Program-made: the position numbers and the translations under genes
Source: Pontibacter sp. G13
GTDB taxonomy: Bacteria > Bacteroidota > Bacteroidia > J057
Length of the DNA stretch: 64,000 nt
Direction of reading: 5' to 3'
Assembly (NCBI RefSeq): GCF_031851795.1
Contig: NZ_CP134696.1
Coordinates: 5,642,001 to 5,706,000 of the forward strand
Shown here: positions 63,997 through 64,000 of the stretch, piece after piece
How the letters are laid out: the number at the start of each line of letters is the position of its first letter
How positions within the stretch are numbered: position 1 is the first letter of the stretch
The notes under the pieces: generated by a model
What the model was told of the DNA's origin: nothing
What the model saw: only the letters and a program-made list of their open reading frames with translations
Database searches by the model: none

Positions 63997-64000
63997 GATG

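Overview
This window looks like chromosomal DNA of a gliding, probably marine Bacteroidota (Saprospiria- or Cytophagia-like; the finer placement is inference). The evidence is three secreted proteins with Por/type IX (T9SS) C-terminal sorting domains, a GldB-type gliding lipoprotein, DUF5723 and PorT-like outer-membrane barrels, a Bat/MoxR cluster, and promoters of the Bacteroidota -33/-7 type (TTTG, 19-21 bp, TAnnTTTG). Coding density is high and codon use is even. The gene-poor stretches are mostly filled with dispersed repeats. I saw no rRNA, tRNA, CRISPR array, transposase or phage gene.

Layout. 1-1491: the 5' part of a secreted GH16 galactanase-like enzyme. 1.9-3.9 kb: a two-gene RloA/RloB (AbiL-like, ATPase plus TOPRIM-like) candidate defence unit with its own promoter. 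4.0-5.5 kb: a DUF5723 outer-membrane protein. 5.9-11 kb: a DUF1080 protein, a Gfo/Idh/MocA oxidoreductase and a cytochrome c fusion, resembling 3-keto-sugar chemistry. 11.0-11.5 kb: a cryptic minus-strand transcription unit with promoter, two tiny ORFs and terminator. 11.8-16.4 kb: a PAS-LuxR regulator, Bcp peroxidase, and a Nudix-type regulator divergent from galK-galT with a 48-bp dyad operator between them. 16.5-24.5 kb: a TIGR01777 epimerase, a VOC protein, two paralogous small lipoproteins, a TIGR03032 protein and a SWIM-SNF2 helicase. 25-34.1 kb: a second PAS-LuxR, a sulfatase and a tight six-gene MoxR-DUF58-DUF4381-BatA-BatB/C-BatD operon. 34.1-37.1 kb: a Rieske protein coupled to riboflavin synthase, a secreted protein, a second DUF58 protein and an ArsR regulator.

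37.3-42.2 kb: lipoproteins, a secreted M43 metalloprotease and an AraC regulator. 42.2-44.9 kb: a repeat-rich island around exonuclease III (xth), containing four promoter-abutted terminator-like elements and a tandem array. 44.9-52.3 kb: an AhpD-like protein, a DUF1801 protein, a NIDO/T9SS protein, GldB, a PorT-like barrel and an NtrC-type sigma-54 activator. 52.3-53.5 kb: a second repeat island with two 271-bp direct units bearing perfect 11-bp terminal inverted repeats and a 44-bp tandem array. 53.5-64 kb: small conserved genes, ThpR, an LCIB-type carbonic anhydrase, an AAA ATPase, a phosphohexomutase, a HAD hydrolase, a Tyr/Gly-rich secreted protein and an alpha/beta hydrolase.

Functional threads. 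The GH16 enzyme, the sulfatase, the galK-galT operon and the phosphohexomutase together fit growth on (sulfated) galactans such as red-algal polysaccharides; this is inferred from gene content, since the genes are not in one operon. Candidate novelty lies in the small minus-strand unit at 11.0-11.5 kb, the four mini-transcript-like repeats at 42.4-44.7 kb, the TIR elements at 52.5-53.0 kb, and the dyad controlling galKT.
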